From Halobacillus karajensis (GTDB lineage: Bacteria > Bacillota > Bacilli > Bacillales > Halobacillaceae), in the NCBI RefSeq assembly GCF_900108515.1, contig NZ_FNWW01000010.1:1-64000 (forward strand): 64,000 nucleotides of DNA. The letters are read 5' to 3'. The notes under the pieces are model-generated. The model was not told the DNA's origin and made no database searches. It saw only the letters and a program-made list of their open reading frames with translations. A program made the translations under genes and the position numbers. This document shows positions 18,674-27,950 of this stretch, one piece after another. Position 1 is the stretch's first letter. Every line of letters begins with the position of its first letter.

Positions 18674-18702
18674 TTGAAAATATAAGTATATGCTTATATG
18701 AT
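18674..18702 (+). promoter_or_regulatory. Promoter and ArsR operator of the ars operon
   Basis: TTGAAA (18674-18679), 17 bp, TATGAT (18697-18702). The spacer is filled by the dyad ATATAAG-TATATG-CTTATAT (18680-18699), typical of ArsR/SmtB operators. Binding would block RNA polymerase directly. Confidence 0.82.
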
Positions 18703-18724
18703 AATGGAGGGTGAGGTGATTCTT

Positions 18725-19069
18725 ATGGAAAAAACAATTATTGGGTTAGAGCAAGCCGCTCAAACGTTGAAACTCTTGGGTGACAAGACGCGATTAACCA
18801 TCCTTGGGTTGGTGAAGAATGGTGAATGTTGTGTATGTGAGTTTGTAGAAGTGTTGCAAATGAGCCAGCCCTCTGTGAGTCAGCATTTGAGAAAGCTACG
18901 TGATGCTGGTCTTGTGAAAGAGCAAAGAAGAGGGCAGTGGATTTTTTATTCGTTGAACACGGCCCATGAAACCTATCCGATTATTCGGCAGGTTCTGGAC
19001 CAAATTCCAGGCCAACAAGAGAAACTAAAGGCATTGGCAGAAGCGGGTCTGCGAATCCAATGCGATTGA
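18725..19069 (+). CDS. arsR: ArsR-family arsenic-responsive repressor
   Basis: 114 residues with a winged-helix domain and the metalloid-sensing sequence ECCVCEF (Cys pair in helix 3). The recognition helix is [11 protein letters not shown], and the wing is [10 protein letters not shown]. Repression would be lifted by As(III) or Sb(III). A longer frame from ATG 18698 begins inside the operator and -10. GAGGTGAT placed 4-5 nt before ATG 18725 decides the start. First gene of arsR-arsB-arsC. Confidence 0.92.
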   Translation: MEKTIIGLEQAAQTLKLLGDKTRLTILGLVKNGECCVCEFVEVLQMSQPSVSQHLRKLRDAGLVKEQRRGQWIFYSLNTAHETYPIIRQVLDQIPGQQEKLKALAEAGLRIQCD

Positions 19070-19082
19070 TAGGGGGATTGTT

Positions 19083-20378
19083 TTGACTTTAGCACTAATA
19101 GCTACGTTTATATTTATACTTACACTCGTATTGGTGATATGGCAGCCCAAAAATTTAGGGATCGGCTGGTCTGCCTGCGGGGGTGCTATTCTTGCACTCA
19201 TCTTTGGGGTGGTTGATTTTCAAGATGTTCTCGCGGTTACCGATATAGTTTGGAACGCGACATTAGCGTTTGTTGCGATCATTATTATTTCTTTGATCCT
19301 TGATGAGATAGGATTTTTTGAATGGGCCGCTCTTCATATGGCACGTGTCGCCAAAGGGTACGGGAAGCGGATGTTCGTTTATGTCACCATTTTAGGTGCG
19401 GTTGTTGCCGCTCTGTTTGCCAATGATGGGGCCGCTCTGATTTTGACACCGATTGTTCTTGCAATGGTTCGTAATTTGAACTTTAAGCAGGCGATGATCT
19501 TACCGTTTATTATGGCTAGCGGATTTATTGCTGATACCACATCACTACCGCTGATTGTTAGTAACCTTGTTAACATCGTTTCGGCTGACTTTTTCAATAT
19601 TGGATTCGTAGAATATGCTTCACGAATGATTGTGCCAAACTTGTTTTCCTTGATTGCAAGTATTTGTGTTTTACTCTTATTTTTCCGTAAGAGCATCCCG
19701 GAGGATTATGATTTATCTCAACTAAAAAGGCCGAAGGAAGCAATCCAGGATCACAAGATGTTCAGAATGTCCTGGGCGGTACTTGCTATTCTGTTAGTGG
19801 GATATTTCGTAAGTGAACCTTTGGAAATTCCTGTGTCCATTATTGCAGGAATTATTGCTGTCTTCTTCCTATTGATGGCGAGAAGGAGTACTGCTGTTAA
19901 AACAGGGGATGTTGTCAAAGGTGCCCCGTGGGCGATTGTCTTTTTCTCCGTCGGAATGTATGTCGTTGTCTATGGGTTGAGGAATGTGGGGCTTACCGAC
20001 ATTCTTTCCAATGTGATCCAGTACACGGCTGACCAAGGATTGTTTACGGCAACGGTTTCGATGGGCTTTATTGCTGCTATCCTCTCATCCATTATGAATA
20101 ACATGCCGACTGTAATGATTGACGCTTTGGCCATAGCTGGTACAGATACCTCTGGAACGATGAAGGAAGCCCTTATTTATGCCAACGTAATTGGATCTGA
20201 TCTTGGACCGAAGATCACACCGATTGGTTCATTAGCCACTTTGCTCTGGCTTCATGTCTTATCAATGAAAGGCTTCCGGATTTCTTGGGGCTATTACTTT
20301 AAAGTAGGGATCATCCTGACGGTTCCGACTTTGTTTATTACTTTGGTCGGGCTCTATCTATGGTTATTAATCATTTAA
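19083..20378 (+). CDS. arsB: Arsenite efflux transporter ArsB
   Basis: 431 residues and about 12 membrane segments, of the ArsB/NhaD (ion transporter) superfamily. The [17 protein letters not shown] and [12 protein letters not shown] blocks are characteristic of ArsB. It exports arsenite and antimonite across the cytoplasmic membrane. It starts with TTG after GATAGGGGGATTGTT, 13 nt behind arsR. No arsA is present, so export would be driven by membrane potential. Confidence 0.93.
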   Translation: MTLALIATFIFILTLVLVIWQPKNLGIGWSACGGAILALIFGVVDFQDVLAVTDIVWNATLAFVAIIIISLILDEIGFFEWAALHMARVAKGYGKRMFVYVTILGAVVAALFANDGAALILTPIVLAMVRNLNFKQAMILPFIMASGFIADTTSLPLIVSNLVNIVSADFFNIGFVEYASRMIVPNLFSLIASICVLLLFFRKSIPEDYDLSQLKRPKEAIQDHKMFRMSWAVLAILLVGYFVSEPLEIPVSIIAGIIAVFFLLMARRSTAVKTGDVVKGAPWAIVFFSVGMYVVVYGLRNVGLTDILSNVIQYTADQGLFTATVSMGFIAAILSSIMNNMPTVMIDALAIAGTDTSGTMKEALIYANVIGSDLGPKITPIGSLATLLWLHVLSMKGFRISWGYYFKVGIILTVPTLFITLVGLYLWLLII

Positions 20379-20404
20379 ATTAAAAACAGAAGGGGAAATC
20401 CAAC

Positions 20405-20827
20405 ATGTCTAACAAACCAGTAATTTACTTTCTATGCACAGGAAACTCATGCCGCAGCCAAATGGCAGAAGGATTCGGGAAGAAATATTTAAGCGACAAG
20501 TATGATGTTAAATCAGCCGGTATCGAAGCTCACGGCTTGAACCCGAATGCAGTAAAAGCTATGAAGGAAGTGGATGTCGATATTTCAGATCAAACGTCAG
20601 ATATCATCCATTCAGACATCTTGAACAATGCAGAGTACGCCATCACTTTATGTGGGGATGCGAACGATAAATGCCCCATGACACCTCCGCACGTCACCCG
20701 TTTCCACTGGGGTTTTGATGACCCGGCAAAAGCTGAGGGAACAGAAGAAGAAAAATGGGCTTTCTTCCAACGTGTTCGTGATGAGATTGAAGCACGTATT
20801 CAGAAATTCGCTGAAACAGGAGAGTAA
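20405..20827 (+). CDS. arsC: Thioredoxin-dependent arsenate reductase
   Basis: 140 residues of the low-molecular-weight phosphatase fold. Reduces arsenate to arsenite for ArsB. The P-loop CTGNSCR (Cys11-Arg17) and the redox relay Cys83 and Cys90 in [10 protein letters not shown] mark the thioredoxin-coupled type. The ribosome binding site is AGAAGGGGAAATCCAAC. It is the last ars gene and is followed by a terminator. A thioredoxin reductase gene lies 0.5 kb downstream. Confidence 0.95.
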   Translation: MSNKPVIYFLCTGNSCRSQMAEGFGKKYLSDKYDVKSAGIEAHGLNPNAVKAMKEVDVDISDQTSDIIHSDILNNAEYAITLCGDANDKCPMTPPHVTRFHWGFDDPAKAEGTEEEKWAFFQRVRDEIEARIQKFAETGE

Positions 20828-20833
20828 GGGGAA

Positions 20834-20860
20834 AAGTCGGGACTTGGTCTCGGCTTTTTC
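20834..20860 (+). terminator. Terminator of the ars operon
   Basis: AAGTCGGGAC pairs with GTCTCGGCTT (two G-T pairs), loop TTG, then a T-rich tail. Confidence 0.75.
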
Positions 20861-21329
20861 TGTAAAAAAATTCTTTAAGGGCAGTGGAAGATAGGGGTAA
20901 AAAGGATTCCGGCAATGGGATCATGGGAAATCTCCACCGCACGTATGGCTGCTATTTTGTTAGCTGACAATGGAGAAAGGGTATGGTTACTAGTGGAAAT
21001 AAGGTTGGATGAGAAGGTAGATCTTGTGCAACTCACGACAACAGATCCTGCCGAACACTTAAATAAACGTTTTACAAATGGCCAACGAAGGACATGATAG
21101 TCTCAGAACATGGACCCTAAAAAGGACAAAAGTTTAGAAGAAGATGATTCTTGCCTTAACGAGTCATGAGTCAAGGGATAATGAACTAAACTATTTAAAG
21201 AAGATCTTGATTCTTATGTATGAAGGGGATCAATGTGGACAGGGCATTTGCGGATATTATGGATGTAGTTGTTTATCAGGGAAGGGCTGCCTTGTTTGAG
21301 AAGCAGAGATTTCAATAGGAGGTTTGATC
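20861..21329. other. Gap between ars operon and trxB-type gene
   Basis: About 470 bp. Only short frames are seen. One at 21144-21299 encodes 51 residues with five Cys near its end (C31, C36, C41, C43, C49), but it has no good ribosome binding site. A second short frame, in another phase, ends just before the trxB-type SD. The stretch could be a decayed gene or an untranslated region. Confidence 0.4.
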
Positions 21330-22283
21330 ATGGCTTATAAATCAATTATTTTAGGCACAGGACCAGCTGGATTAACGGCCGCTGTTTATTTAGCAAGGGC
21401 GGACATGGAACCGCTTGTCATTGAGGGGCCAGAGCCGGGCGGGCAGCTGACGCTCACCACAGAAGTTGAGAATTTCCCAGGTTTTCCTGATGGCATCATG
21501 GGGCCTGAATTGATGGATAACATGAAAAAGCAGGCCGAACGTTTTGGAGCTAGCTTCAAACGTGGCTGGGTCACGGACGTTGAAGTGGAGAATCGCCCAT
21601 TTAAGCTCCAAGTGGATGGTGTAGGGGAATTGGAAACAGAAACCTTAATCATTTCCACGGGAGCGTCCGCTAAACTTTTGGGGATTCCGGGTGAAAAAGA
21701 AAATATCGGAAAAGGTGTGAGCACCTGTGCCACATGTGATGGATTCTTTTTCCGAAACAAGAAAGTGGTCATGATCGGCGGGGGGGATTCTGCTATGGAA
21801 GAAGCAACATTCCTGACAAAATTCGCGAAAGAAGTGCAGATCATCCACCGTCGGCACGAGCTGCGCGCCTCCAAAATTATGCAGACTCGGGCCAAGGATA
21901 ATGATAAAGTGACATGGGCGTTGAACAAGACCCCTGTGGAAATGGTCTCTGATGGCATGAAGATTAATGGAATTAAGGTTCGGGACAACGATACGGACAA
22001 GGAAGAAATCATTGAAACAGATGGTATCTTTGTTGCGATCGGTCACAACCCGAACACAGATTTTGTCAAAGGGAAACTGGTTATGGACGATAAAGGCTAT
22101 ATCCTTGTGGACCCTGGAACGACCAATACAAATATTCCTGGTATTTTTGCATGCGGGGACGTTCAGGATCAAAAGTACCGTCAAGCTATTACAGCAGCAG
22201 GGACCGGGTGTATGGCTGCGATGGACACGGAACGTTTTCTTGAAGGGGAAGCGACAATTGACTGGAGCGGAAACCTTTCATAA
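21330..22283 (+). CDS. trxB: Thioredoxin-disulfide reductase
   Basis: 317 residues, the normal length. FAD site GTGPAGLTAA (about 9-18). Redox-active CATC (Cys133, Cys136). NADPH site GGGDSAMEEA and the HRRHELRA phosphate-binding motif. C-terminal FAD motif GIFACGDV. Transfers electrons from NADPH to thioredoxin. AGGAGGT lies 6 nt before ATG 21330, so the earlier in-frame TTG is rejected. Bacillaceae usually carry another trxB elsewhere. Next to arsC it may serve to recharge arsenate reductase (inference). Confidence 0.92.
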   Translation: MAYKSIILGTGPAGLTAAVYLARADMEPLVIEGPEPGGQLTLTTEVENFPGFPDGIMGPELMDNMKKQAERFGASFKRGWVTDVEVENRPFKLQVDGVGELETETLIISTGASAKLLGIPGEKENIGKGVSTCATCDGFFFRNKKVVMIGGGDSAMEEATFLTKFAKEVQIIHRRHELRASKIMQTRAKDNDKVTWALNKTPVEMVSDGMKINGIKVRDNDTDKEEIIETDGIFVAIGHNPNTDFVKGKLVMDDKGYILVDPGTTNTNIPGIFACGDVQDQKYRQAITAAGTGCMAAMDTERFLEGEATIDWSGNLS

Positions 22284-22300
22284 TAGAAGCGAACTTCCTT

Positions 22301-22341
22301 AAGAGCATTGGTTTACATTGGTAAACGATGCTCTTTTTTTA
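22301..22341 (+). terminator. Terminator of the trxB-type gene
   Basis: AGAGCATTGGTTTAC pairs with GTAAACGATGCTCT, followed by TTTTTTT. Confidence 0.92.
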
Positions 22342-22445
22342 TTTGATTTCTCCTCCTAAAAAATACCGTACCAGGTCATACAAATTTTGGTAATAAGAGT
22401 ATCTTTAACGAAGTAGAACTTTTTTGAACATTCATTCTATTTTTG

Positions 22446-22474
22446 TTGAATATATTGTTCTATAAATATAGAAT
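22446..22474 (+). promoter_or_regulatory. Promoter with overlapping dyad for regulator-MFS operon
   Basis: TTGAAT (22446-22451), 17 bp, TAGAAT (22469-22474). TTCTATA-AA-TATAGAA (22458-22473) is a perfect 16-bp dyad covering the spacer and -10. It is a likely autorepression operator. Confidence 0.7.
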
Positions 22475-22497
22475 ATATCTAGGAGGTGGTGGAAGGA

Positions 22498-23547
22498 ATG
22501 GATTTATTTTCATCTGGTTTGAGGAAACGGGAAACGTATGAGGTTGAGGTGAAACACTCGCTATTATGGGAAGCGGCACTGGGTATTGCTGCAATTACCA
22601 ATAAAAAACTACTGGATACGCTCGATCTCCCGAAGAAAAAGAGAGAGAAAATCAAGCAATCGTTATCGAAGGAGATGATCGGCCATTTAGAAACGGTTCA
22701 AAAGTGCAACACGTGGAAAACGATTTTGCAGATCCTCCATGAGCGAGATTTTGAAACGGTAGCAGCATTTAATGGATTTGTAGACTCGTTGGATGCTGAT
22801 TTCCTTCGATATACAGCCATTCCTTATCTCGGCGAATCTTATGAACAAGATCGTAAGCTTGTAGGGAAAGGGGATAAGGATGCTGTTGAGCGACTCCAGA
22901 AAGTAACGAAGGATAATTCTTTTTTTCCAAATTACATCGCCTTTATAAGCCGGGTAGATGTGGGAGAATTAAAAAAGCATCTTCAAGAGGTGATGACTGG
23001 CTGGTTTGAGGCTGTGATTTCACCAAATCAATCAACAACCGAAGGTATTTTAGAACGTGATACTGGTTCGAAGAGAAAGATGCTCGAAAAATTAGACCCC
23101 GAATCTTTCGTTGAATGGGCAACACAGGGGGTGCACTACCTGCCAGAGCCAAGTGTTTATAAAGTGATCATGATTCCGCAGTTCATCTATCGTCCATGGA
23201 ATATTGAAGCGGAAATAGAAGGGGCGAAGGTTTTTTATTACCCTGTAGCAAACGAAAGTATCTACCCTGACGAGTCAAATGTGCCAGACCAAATGCTTGT
23301 ACAGAAGTTCAAAGCTCTTGGTGACGAGAATCGATTACGAATGTTGAAAGTACTGATGAAAGGCAGCCGAACCCTTCAGGAAATGACAGAAGAAATGGAA
23401 ATGGGGAAAACGACCATCTACCATCATTTAAAACTGTTAAAGTCTGCCCGTCTTCTCGTTTCTCATGGTTCACGTTATCAGGTTAATCCGAAAGCCTGGG
23501 GAGCATTGCGGGAGGAATTGGATTTATTTTTAGGAGATGAGAGGTGA
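22498..23547 (+). CDS. ArsR/SmtB-type transcriptional regulator with large N-terminal domain
   Basis: 349 residues. The C-terminal ~90 residues form a winged helix (QKFKALGDENRLRMLKVL, then TTIYHHLKLLKSARLL). The N-terminal ~240 residues are helical and resemble the domain annotated DUF5937 in such regulators. No CxC metal site is visible, so the ligand is probably not a metal. AGGAGGTGG precedes ATG 22498. The stop overlaps the GTG of the following MFS gene, so the pair forms one operon. It may repress its own operon through the dyad in the promoter. Confidence 0.8.
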   Translation: MDLFSSGLRKRETYEVEVKHSLLWEAALGIAAITNKKLLDTLDLPKKKREKIKQSLSKEMIGHLETVQKCNTWKTILQILHERDFETVAAFNGFVDSLDADFLRYTAIPYLGESYEQDRKLVGKGDKDAVERLQKVTKDNSFFPNYIAFISRVDVGELKKHLQEVMTGWFEAVISPNQSTTEGILERDTGSKRKMLEKLDPESFVEWATQGVHYLPEPSVYKVIMIPQFIYRPWNIEAEIEGAKVFYYPVANESIYPDESNVPDQMLVQKFKALGDENRLRMLKVLMKGSRTLQEMTEEMEMGKTTIYHHLKLLKSARLLVSHGSRYQVNPKAWGALREELDLFLGDER

Positions 23548-24773
23548 ATAGAGCTGCCGTATTTCAAAAGGAAGGCAAACCGGAATTCAAGCACAATCAC
23601 GAGGCGTTTCGTTTTATAGGAGGGAATTTGATCTCTTTTTTTGGGGATCAAATTTACTTAATTGCCCTGCCTCTCATTGTCTTGTCCTTAACTGGATCTC
23701 CTTTAAGTATGGGAATTGTTGCTGCTATGGAACGAATCCCCGTGCTTTTGCAGCCATTTGCAGGAGTTATGGCTGACCAATTGAACCGAAAACGGATTCT
23801 CATGATGTGTGACTTTTTGCGGTTTATTTTAATCGGTTCCGTAGGTGTTGCTTATATTTTTGAGGCTTTATCCATTGGTGTAGTTTATGTCGCCGCTTTC
23901 TTTGTCGGGATACTTGGTCAACTCTATCAAACTTCTCAATTCGCTTCGATTCCGAAACTTGTACGCAAGCAGGATCTCGACCTCGTCAATTCCCTGAATA
24001 CGGGAATGTTTCAAACAGCCGTCTTTCTAGCTCCCGGGCTTGGTGGATGGATTGCAGCATTTTACAATCCGGGTGTCGGACTGATTTTGAATAGTTTTAG
24101 CTTCTTCATAGGGTTCCTGGTCGTTTGGAGTCTAAGGTTAGAAGATGATCGAGGGAAACAGCTAAGGAATTCTTTTGGGCAAGAAATAAAAGCAGGATTT
24201 TATTTTGTGTTTCAAAAAAAGCCGCTTTTTTATACGAATCTAGCCATGCTTATCTCTGTTTTTGGAACGACATTGTTTCTGTCTATGTTCATCGTGCATC
24301 TAAAGGGAGCGGTTGGTTTTTCACCCGTTACTATAGGGTGGGTACTTTCAGTCGGTGGATTAGGGGCAGTAGGCGGTGCACTAGCTGCACCAATCATAAG
24401 AAAGCGAATGGCATATCGCATGATCTTGTTCAATGGTGGATTCATCGGTGGTGTTTCCATCTTTCTGTTGAATTTCTACGAATCTTTTATAATCCTTGCT
24501 CTTTTGAATGCTGTCGGTACCATTTGTGCTTCCATCAGTAGCCCATGTATTGTAACGTTAAGACAAAAGCTGACTCCAGACCACTTACTTGGTAGAGTAC
24601 AGGCAACCAGTCGTTTTATGACATGGGCACTAATGCCGCTGGCAGCTTTACTCGCAGGGGTGATAGGTGAGTATGTAAGTACAGGAATGGTAATGGCCAC
24701 CGGGGGACTGATATCATCAATGGCTGCTTTCATTTATCTGCACCCTTCGTTAAAAGAGGAAATAGTGAGATGA
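23544..24773 (+). CDS. MFS transporter (probable drug exporter)
   Basis: 409 residues, about 12 membrane segments, in the family of macrolide/enterobactin-type MFS exporters (DQIYLIALPLIVLSLTGSPLSMG at the first helix; MADQLNRKR between helices 2 and 3). Starts with GTG overlapping the stop of the regulator by 4 nt. The substrate cannot be told from sequence. Confidence 0.85.
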   Translation: MNRAAVFQKEGKPEFKHNHEAFRFIGGNLISFFGDQIYLIALPLIVLSLTGSPLSMGIVAAMERIPVLLQPFAGVMADQLNRKRILMMCDFLRFILIGSVGVAYIFEALSIGVVYVAAFFVGILGQLYQTSQFASIPKLVRKQDLDLVNSLNTGMFQTAVFLAPGLGGWIAAFYNPGVGLILNSFSFFIGFLVVWSLRLEDDRGKQLRNSFGQEIKAGFYFVFQKKPLFYTNLAMLISVFGTTLFLSMFIVHLKGAVGFSPVTIGWVLSVGGLGAVGGALAAPIIRKRMAYRMILFNGGFIGGVSIFLLNFYESFIILALLNAVGTICASISSPCIVTLRQKLTPDHLLGRVQATSRFMTWALMPLAALLAGVIGEYVSTGMVMATGGLISSMAAFIYLHPSLKEEIVR

Positions 24774-24844
24774 ATGACTTACAAGACCTTCCATTTAACC
24801 TGGATAAACGGGCAAAGATCCTGTTGGAGAGGATGAGAAGATGA
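24770..24844 (+). CDS. Possible 24-residue coupling peptide
   Basis: ATG at 24770 overlaps the MFS stop, and the TGA overlaps the ATG of the following nucleotidyltransferase (ATGA). The peptide, MNDLQDLPFNLDKRAKILL and five more residues, is amphipathic. It may only couple translation or be the remnant of a deleted gene. Confidence 0.25.
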   Translation: MNDLQDLPFNLDKRAKILLERMRR

Positions 24845-25552
24845 AGAAGATGTCTGCCTTTGATGCAGCCTATGAAATCATTGGGGAAAGGTTCCCTTCG
24901 TGTGATGCTGCCCTTTTAGCCGGGAGTATCGTGAGAGGGGAAGGAACAGTGACTTCGGATCTAGATCTTATCATTTTTGATTCTTGACATCATTGATTCT
25001 TATCGTGAGTCCTTTCATGCCTTGGACTGGCCGGTAGAAGCTTTCATCCACAACTGGACATCCTATCGTACATTTTTTCTACTTGATCGGGAGCGTGGTC
25101 AGCCATCGATGCCAAGAATGATTTCTGAAGGTCGGATAGTGAAAAAGGACGCACGTTTAGATGATGTAAAAAAGGAAGCAGAAGAACTTTTGCAAAAAGG
25201 TCCGGAGCCCTGGTCCGATACTACGATTATTCAAAAGCGGTATTTTCTAACGGATGCCCTTGACGACTTTATAGGGTGTAGCGATCGTGGTGAAGGGCTA
25301 TTTATTGCGGCATCATTAGCAGAGCAGGCAAGTGAGTTTTATTTAAGAATCAATAGGCAGTGGACCGGTTCTTCGAAGTGGATGGTACGTTCATTGAAAA
25401 ACTTTAATCCAGATTTTGCGGCATCACTGATCCAAGGATTGAACCGATTTTATGAGAAGGGCGAAAAAGCTGATCTAGTGCATGTCATTGAGCAATTGCT
25501 TCATTGTTATGGGGGGCGTCTTTTTGATGGTTTTTCAATTAGGAAGTCGTGA
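24841..25552 (+). pseudogene. Frameshifted nucleotidyltransferase-domain protein
   Basis: The ATG at 24841 (SD GGAGAGG) starts a Pol-beta-type nucleotidyltransferase: LLAGSIVRGEGTVTSDLDLIIFD. It then meets a TGA at 24985-24987. The rest of the protein (SYRESFHALDWPVEAFIHN... to 25552) continues in the +1 frame without a ribosome binding site. An 8-bp direct repeat, TGATTCTT, occurs at 24978 and 24994. Removing one 16-bp period would restore a continuous frame, as would a 1-nt change in the T run. The intact protein would be about 230 residues. It is probably inactive unless frameshifting occurs. Confidence 0.75.
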
Positions 25553-25563
25553 GGAGGGTCGGA

Positions 25564-26082
25564 TTGAACAGAATTATGGTACTTGGTGTATCTTCTGGTG
25601 TGGGCAAATCAACCTTTGCTAAGAGGCTAGGTGAAAAACTTTCCATCGAGGTGTATCACCTGGATCGTTTTTATTGGGAGCCGGGGTGGAAGGAAGCGGA
25701 TTCTGCTGATTTTGAAGCAAGGCAGAAAAACGTCATAGATCAAGATCAGTGGGTTATAGAAGGGAATTATTCCTCCACCTATGAGCTGCGGGCAGCAAAG
25801 GCGGACACGATCATTTATTTGGAACTCCCTTTAGCTGTTTGTCTCTTCAGGGTAGTAAAACGATGGTGGTTCTATAAAGGGAAAACACGAACAGATATGG
25901 GAGAAGGGTGTGCTGAGAAGCTCGACACCGGGTTTTTGAAGTTCATCCTCACCACCTATGGAAGGCGCAAAAAGAAGATGCAAGAGAGATTGAAAGCTTT
26001 TCAGGACATCGGGCGTGAGAAACGTGTGATTCAGTTAAGGTCAAAAAGCGATATACAAATGTTTTTGGACACTTATAAATGA
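25564..26082 (+). CDS. P-loop kinase-like NTPase (adenylate kinase/FlaR-like)
   Basis: 172 residues. Walker A is GVSSGVGKST (about 8-17), followed by HLDRFYWEPGW and the VIEGNY segment found in small topology-modulation/FlaR-type kinases, then an Arg-rich lid (KRWWFYKGKTRTD). It probably binds ATP; the substrate is unknown. The TTG start at 25564 follows GAGGAGGGTCGGA. A GTG at 25549 overlaps the SD and is rejected. It lies directly behind the broken nucleotidyltransferase and may share its transcript. Confidence 0.75.
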   Translation: MNRIMVLGVSSGVGKSTFAKRLGEKLSIEVYHLDRFYWEPGWKEADSADFEARQKNVIDQDQWVIEGNYSSTYELRAAKADTIIYLELPLAVCLFRVVKRWWFYKGKTRTDMGEGCAEKLDTGFLKFILTTYGRRKKKMQERLKAFQDIGREKRVIQLRSKSDIQMFLDTYK

Positions 26083-26095
26083 TTGTAAGTATAGG

Positions 26096-26136
26096 GAAAA
26101 GGCGCCACGAAATATCATTCGGGCGCCTTTTTTAAA
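26096..26136 (+). terminator. Bidirectional terminator between kinase and symporter genes
   Basis: AAAAGGCGCC pairs with GGCGCCTTTT, with an inner CGAA/TTCG. T runs are present on both strands, stronger on the plus strand. Confidence 0.88.
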
Positions 26137-26248
26137 TCATTCGTATGGGCCCCCACACTCATAAAGTCTATCCTTTATGAAGAGTGTACTGGGTTGAAGG
26201 GCTTTCGTTTCCTTAGCCTGGAGAAGGTTGCCTCTATGTTCTTAACGA

Positions 26249-27895
26249 TTAAGCGGCTTTTTGTTCTTCTCTTTCTTCCGGCATAAGAAGAGATTTTGGC
26301 TGGCATTTTTTCTTTGTCATTTCTGACACGACGAAAATCATAATAAATGCAGCGACACATGCAAGTGTCCGGAACGGAAATAAGACAATTCCATCTGCGT
26401 TGATCATCGGGTATGGCAGAAATGACGGTAATCCGAGTGCAGGCTCTCCGCCGCCTAGACGTAGGAAGAGGGCCGTGGAAAAACCAGCAATAGATCCGTA
26501 CAAGTTCGCGTTTTTATAAAAGAGCGCCATCGTCAGCTGCGGGAATAGAATGGTATAAACAAGGTCGGAAGCCAAATACCAAAGGGTATAAACACTCTGG
26601 ACATTTAATGCAATGATCATGGCGCCGACACCGACAATAATGATGGTGCGTTTGATTACTTTTTTTAATTGATCTGAACTTGCATTCGGCTTCAGTAATG
26701 GACGGTAAACATTCCAGGATGCCATGGAAGAAGCGGACAAAATAGAAGAATCCATAGAGGACATAACTGCCGCTGCTAAGGCGCCTAAACCGATAGCTGA
26801 CACAAGTTCCGGTGTTAAATATCTTAAAATATGCGGCAGAATGACAGCTGGGTTTTCTGGAGCGGGAATTCCCATACTTGCCCAGTCCATATTCACACCG
26901 ACTATTCCAACGAGTACGGCAGGAACAGCGGCAATGATGCAGATGATTCCTGCTGTAATGGACAGCCACATGGCCGTCTTTTCATTTTTGGCTGAAAGCA
27001 CACGCTGGAAATATACTTGCCAGGCAATCCCGCCAAAGATAAGAAGGAGAGCATAATCTATCCAGTTCCAGAACCAATTTCCCCAGGCAGGGTCTTCCCA
27101 TCCATTCAAAGGTGGAAAGAGGTTGGCATAGGAACCAAACTCTGCTGAATAGTTACTCCAAGCATTATCAATCCCGCCGACGTGGCCTAACGTAAACGGG
27201 ACAACAAGGATTAAACCGATTAAAAGAATCGCCATTTGGAATACATCTGTGTAGGCAACGGCCCACATTCCACCAGCTACGGTGTAAGCAATTGCAATGA
27301 TTCCTGATAGGACGATAGACGTCGTAAAATCTATATTGAGAATGGTTCCGAACGTTGTGCCAAGTGCAGTCAAGATGGCAGCACTCCAGAACATTTCTCC
27401 AAGCAAGGCAGGAATATAAAGAACACCTGCCATTTTCTTTCCGAACCGCTGTTCAAGCGGGTCAATAATCGTAAGGAATTCGTAGCGACGCATTTTACGT
27501 GCGTAGAATATCCCGCCGATAATTAAACTCAATGCATATCCCCACGGGGCCTGGGCCCATACAAGACCGTCACTGTATGTGAATTCCGCCGTGCCATTGA
27601 CATAACCGCCACCAACCCATGTCGCAGCCATTGTAAACATGGCGATTCCTAGTGGCAGGCTTCGGTTGGCCACCATCATATCTGTGAGGGTTCCAGATTT
27701 GTTAGAAGCGAAGACAGCGCCGATGTAGTAAACGAGGGCATAGAAAAAGATCATGGCGATAAACCCGCCCCACTGAATGTTTTCATTTGTGAAGGCCATA
27801 TAGAGGACAAAGATACTTAAAAGGGTGCCAAGCATCATCGCGGCTTTATTTTTTGCGAAAAAAGATTGCTGTTGTTTCGATTGTTGCAATGACAT
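26249..27895 (-). CDS. Sodium:solute symporter, choline-transporter-like
   Basis: About 548 residues and 13 membrane segments of the SSF family. The N-terminal half has TMAATWVGGGYVNGTAE and APWGYALSLIIGG, which resemble high-affinity choline transporters. The Na+-site region is SALGLGAL-type (SAIGLGALAAAVMSSMDSSILSASS). It would import choline or a related osmolyte precursor with Na+. AGGAG lies only 2 nt before ATG 27895; TTG 27889, 8 nt after the SD, is an alternative start. It lies downstream of a GbsR-like regulator on the same strand. Confidence 0.85.
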   Translation of the reverse strand: MSLQQSKQQQSFFAKNKAAMMLGTLLSIFVLYMAFTNENIQWGGFIAMIFFYALVYYIGAVFASNKSGTLTDMMVANRSLPLGIAMFTMAATWVGGGYVNGTAEFTYSDGLVWAQAPWGYALSLIIGGIFYARKMRRYEFLTIIDPLEQRFGKKMAGVLYIPALLGEMFWSAAILTALGTTFGTILNIDFTTSIVLSGIIAIAYTVAGGMWAVAYTDVFQMAILLIGLILVVPFTLGHVGGIDNAWSNYSAEFGSYANLFPPLNGWEDPAWGNWFWNWIDYALLLIFGGIAWQVYFQRVLSAKNEKTAMWLSITAGIICIIAAVPAVLVGIVGVNMDWASMGIPAPENPAVILPHILRYLTPELVSAIGLGALAAAVMSSMDSSILSASSMASWNVYRPLLKPNASSDQLKKVIKRTIIIVGVGAMIIALNVQSVYTLWYLASDLVYTILFPQLTMALFYKNANLYGSIAGFSTALFLRLGGGEPALGLPSFLPYPMINADGIVLFPFRTLACVAAFIMIFVVSEMTKKKCQPKSLLMPEEREEQKAA

Positions 27896-27950
27896 CACTC
27901 CTATGGTTCAGCTGAATATTCAGCGAATTATATTGTGCGTACATATTGCA

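Noticed and set aside
21386-22184. Long minus-strand frames of about 180-208 codons inside trxB
   Set aside because: Antisense shadows of a strongly conserved gene, with no start signals.
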